A stretch of DNA of 64,000 bases, taken from assembly GCA_003254905.1 (NCBI GenBank), contig QANU01102670.1, positions 703,335 through 767,334 of the forward strand, in the 5' to 3' direction. A program made the translations under genes and the position numbers. This document shows positions 61,301 to 64,000 of the stretch, in pieces; within the stretch, counting starts at the first letter, position 1; every line of letters starts with the position of its first letter. Below the pieces are notes generated by a model that did not search any database, had not been told where the DNA came from, and was given only the letters and a program-made list of their open reading frames with translations. The DNA is from Nissolia schottii (Eukaryota > Streptophyta > Magnoliopsida > Fabales > Fabaceae).

Positions 61301-62004
61301 AACACTAATCAATTGCAATGGGTTGTGTGGTCCGTCATATGTTTTTAGATTTCAGGATTTACCCAATCTTAGTATTTGGACTAATTACTCATTACTCCTA
61401 TATTACTTTAGTATAATTACAAAGAATTTGTGACGAAATATTGTTTTCTTCTAGCTACACTTAAATCTGATTCACTCAAAATAATTTATATGGCATGGCT
61501 CAAATGTTGTAGATGTTCTCTTATTTGAATATAAGTAAACCATACCATTAACTTTTGGTTACGAATCATAATGACATATATATCTTGGTTACTCGTAATT
61601 ATCAAGACTCGAAAGAAAGAAAGAAAGAAATTGAGTTATAAGAAATATGAAATGATTATTGATTGGGATGTCATTATCCTGTATTCCATTTTTGTTGTCC
61701 TGCAAATGTTTATAGCGGACAATGATTAATTTCTTTCGATTCTTTGAAATTATTAAAATAAATATACTTTAAAAAAAAGTATTTTCTATACATATAACTA
61801 AAAATTAAATATTTAACCAAATATTTAAAGAATATAATTATCTAGTAATTGTGTTACCCAGCCTTCTCTATTCTTGCACACAACATTATAAGTAGTACTA
61901 CCAAGTCACGGAGGTGTTAATTTCGTCATGTTGCAGAATGAATAGATATTAGATACAGATACAGTGACAGAGAGTAACAACATAAAAATCCAGTAGCAGT
62001 AGCA

Positions 62005-62026
62005 ACACACACACACACACACACAC
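62005..62026. repeat. (CA)n microsatellite
   Basis: About eleven uninterrupted CA units. Confidence 0.95.
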
Positions 62027-62296
62027 TTGGTGCAAAAGGTGAATCAGGGACCATACAAGTGTACGGTCGTCGCTCGCGCAGAGTCAGAGGGCCCGTGAAC
62101 GTCACCGAATCAATAATCATGTATGTACGGTCCAAGGCAGAGTGACTGAGTTTGAATGGGTAATATTCGAAGATTAAAACAAAAAAAAAGGAAAAACGGG
62201 GAATTACGCAACGGTTGAAAAATACTTGGAATTTGCAAGGAATCCAATGTTTGATTCCTCCTGACTCCACATGTAAAATTAGTTGTGGGCTTTTGA

Positions 62297-62629
62297 TATA
62301 CGGTGGTTTCTCAATGTTATTTAGTTTATATATTTTTAATAATTTTTATAATTAAATTTATCATTATTTCATGATTTAATATAATATATTAATAAATTAT
62401 ATGGTTTAATGTGACAAATATAATATTTGTCGATAGGTGCATTGTAAGCTTAAATGATTCATAAATCTCTAAATTTCTTATAAGTTGACTATTTTAATTA
62501 TTTAACTAATGAAAAATTTATTACGAACATAACAAAATTTTATGAATTCAATATAAAAATTATAAAATATAGATAAATTAAGTAGTATGAAATATTTATC
62601 TCGTATGATATTTAAGAAACCTCCATATA
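62297..62629. mobile_element. MITE-like foldback element, family A copy 2
   Basis: Left end TATACGGTGGTTTCTCAA; right end, as complement, TATATGGAGGTTTCTTAA. The arms continue through ATAAATATTTCATACTACTT and AATTTTTATA-type sequence. The centre carries GATAGGTGCATTGTAA, the complement of the centre of the element at 20007-20406. The outermost TATA may include a TA target duplication. 333 bases, non-coding. Confidence 0.8.
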
Positions 62630-63085
62630 AAATATCAGCAATTTTATTTTTACACCAAAATATTAAAAAATCATAAATACCATATAATATTGATATTTAA
62701 TGGAAATCACAATATATAATAAATTTTTTAATTATTTCTAATCTTTTATCTCCATCAAATTACGCTTTCTCTGTTGCTCTCCATCTCTAAAACATGTGGA
62801 TATGAATATAATAAAAATAAATATAAATGTAATAGTCATGGATATCAATACAATAAAAATAAATATCAATATAATAGAAATTTGATAGGTGATAAAATTG
62901 TCATTAACAATGACAATTTTTGTATTGATAAACGTGTCACTTCTTGTCATAAGCTTTTTGTGTTTTTTTTTTTAATTTTAAAAAAACTTAAAATCGACCT
63001 AGGGATAGCAATTTCAATACTAATACCCTATAAATGCAAAAATAAAATAAAATTGGTTGATATAATTATATTACCTATTTTTTCA

Positions 63086-63111
63086 ATATATATATATATA
63101 TATATATATAA
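63086..63111. repeat. (TA)n microsatellite
   Basis: About thirteen TA units. Confidence 0.95.
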
Positions 63112-64000
63112 ATATGTATAAACCCTGAATTTTTTACCTCCCTCTCTGCTAGTCATTTGTCATTGAACTAGTAAAAATACTTAATTTATGATCTTTTATA
63201 TTTAAAAAAAAACATAGCGGTGGCTCACAAAATTAGGGTAATATTTATTTAATAATATAAAATAACACATTTTTCTTGCTTATAAAGAAAATAAATTCCC
63301 TATTATTTGCTTCCCTCATCAATGCAAGATTCCGAAAACCATAGTACGTTAATCAATCTGGAAATTTTGTGTCGTTGAAGTCTAAAAATGGGACCTTCAA
63401 TGCCCAAAAATTAATTATATCTCATATGTTACATAACTTATCATGCATTGAATATTAAATTGTTTTGTGATTTTCATAATTGACCTCACTTTCTTAATAA
63501 CAATGAAAAATTAGCACATGAGCAAGCTAGACTTTTAAAGAAATCATCCCCTCTCAATATTATATTATAAGTTTATTTTTCTCTAAAATATATCTGAATT
63601 GAAAATTAGGTCATTTTCACAATCATTTAGTTACCTTAAAATGGAAAAAAAAAAGAGTACAATATTAATTAAGTCATCTCCACAATCATTTAGTTACCAA
63701 TTAATCTCCTTATCATTAGGATAAGGATTACCCACTTACTTGATGCTTGCCTCCTGTGATTCAGATTAATTGGTTAATGATATCCCATGGATGGTAGTAA
63801 TGAAATCAATGAACAACACAAATACCATGAGTTGCAGTTTTACTATATGGTGCATATTTTATATTAGAGAATATTACTATGTAATAGTATTTTTGTTTTT
63901 TGATTTGGTAATGATACTATGTAACATTGTATGTCTCTATAATGAATATATATATATATATATTTATTGTTCTTATTATTAGGTCACCTAGGAACCTTGA

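Larger units (their letters stand above)
54721..64000. other. Gene-poor AT-rich terminal region
   Basis: No convincing gene. It contains the MITE-like elements listed separately, a (CA)n run at 62005-62026 and a (TA)n run near 63086-63111. A GC-richer island at 62035-62150 stands out but has no recognisable reading frame. 59240-59330 and 59510-59580 look like scraps of dispersed repeats. Confidence 0.5.

Noticed and set aside
62035-62150. GC-richer island considered as a promoter or RNA gene
   Set aside because: No tRNA/rRNA signature, TATA box or downstream exon could be supported.

Overview
This 64 kb window is nuclear DNA from a flowering plant. It is AT-rich, its genes are split into many GT-AG exons, and it carries plant-specific families (DEK1 phytocalpain, UGT74-type glycosyltransferase, neprosin-like protein) plus plant LINEs, LTR elements, SINE-like sequences and MITEs. 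Protein similarity recalled from memory points to a eudicot, probably a legume, but the species cannot be fixed from the sequence.

Layout. 1-1198: degraded gag-protease part of an LTR retrotransposon (- strand) running off the left edge. 1640-2640: genomic LETM1 pseudogene fragment. 2866-3785: ~450 bp tandem repeat containing a foldback. 5300-7400: tandem-repeat-rich, transposon-like region enclosing a scrap of ribosomal protein eS17. 8685-15743: intact 14-exon LETM1-like gene (+ strand, 741 aa), with a minisatellite in intron 1 and a LINE tail in intron 12. 16581-19130: two-exon UGT74-like gene (- strand, 465 aa), convergent with LETM1. 21444-40988: complete DEK1 gene (- strand, 30 coding exons, 2153 aa), whose introns host two LINE tails, a solo LTR with target-site duplication, a truncated small LTR element, an inverted-repeat DNA element and an AT/GA microsatellite. 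43672-46885: 5'-truncated degenerate LINE with RT and RNase H (- strand), containing a probable assembly duplication next to an N. 51473-54558: seven-exon neprosin-like secreted protein gene (- strand, 416 aa). 54.7-64 kb: AT-rich and gene-poor, with several MITEs, one nested in another.

The four intact genes are unrelated housekeeping or developmental loci: mitochondrial cation exchange, small-molecule glucosylation, cell-fate and mechanosensing calpain, and a secreted peptidase-like protein. They do not form a pathway or cluster. Coding models were built by hand; exon phases sum correctly for all four. The non-genic interest is mobile-element archaeology: TSD-flanked insertions, element nesting, gene-fragment capture and local duplications. 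I did not find a convincing new multi-gene system.
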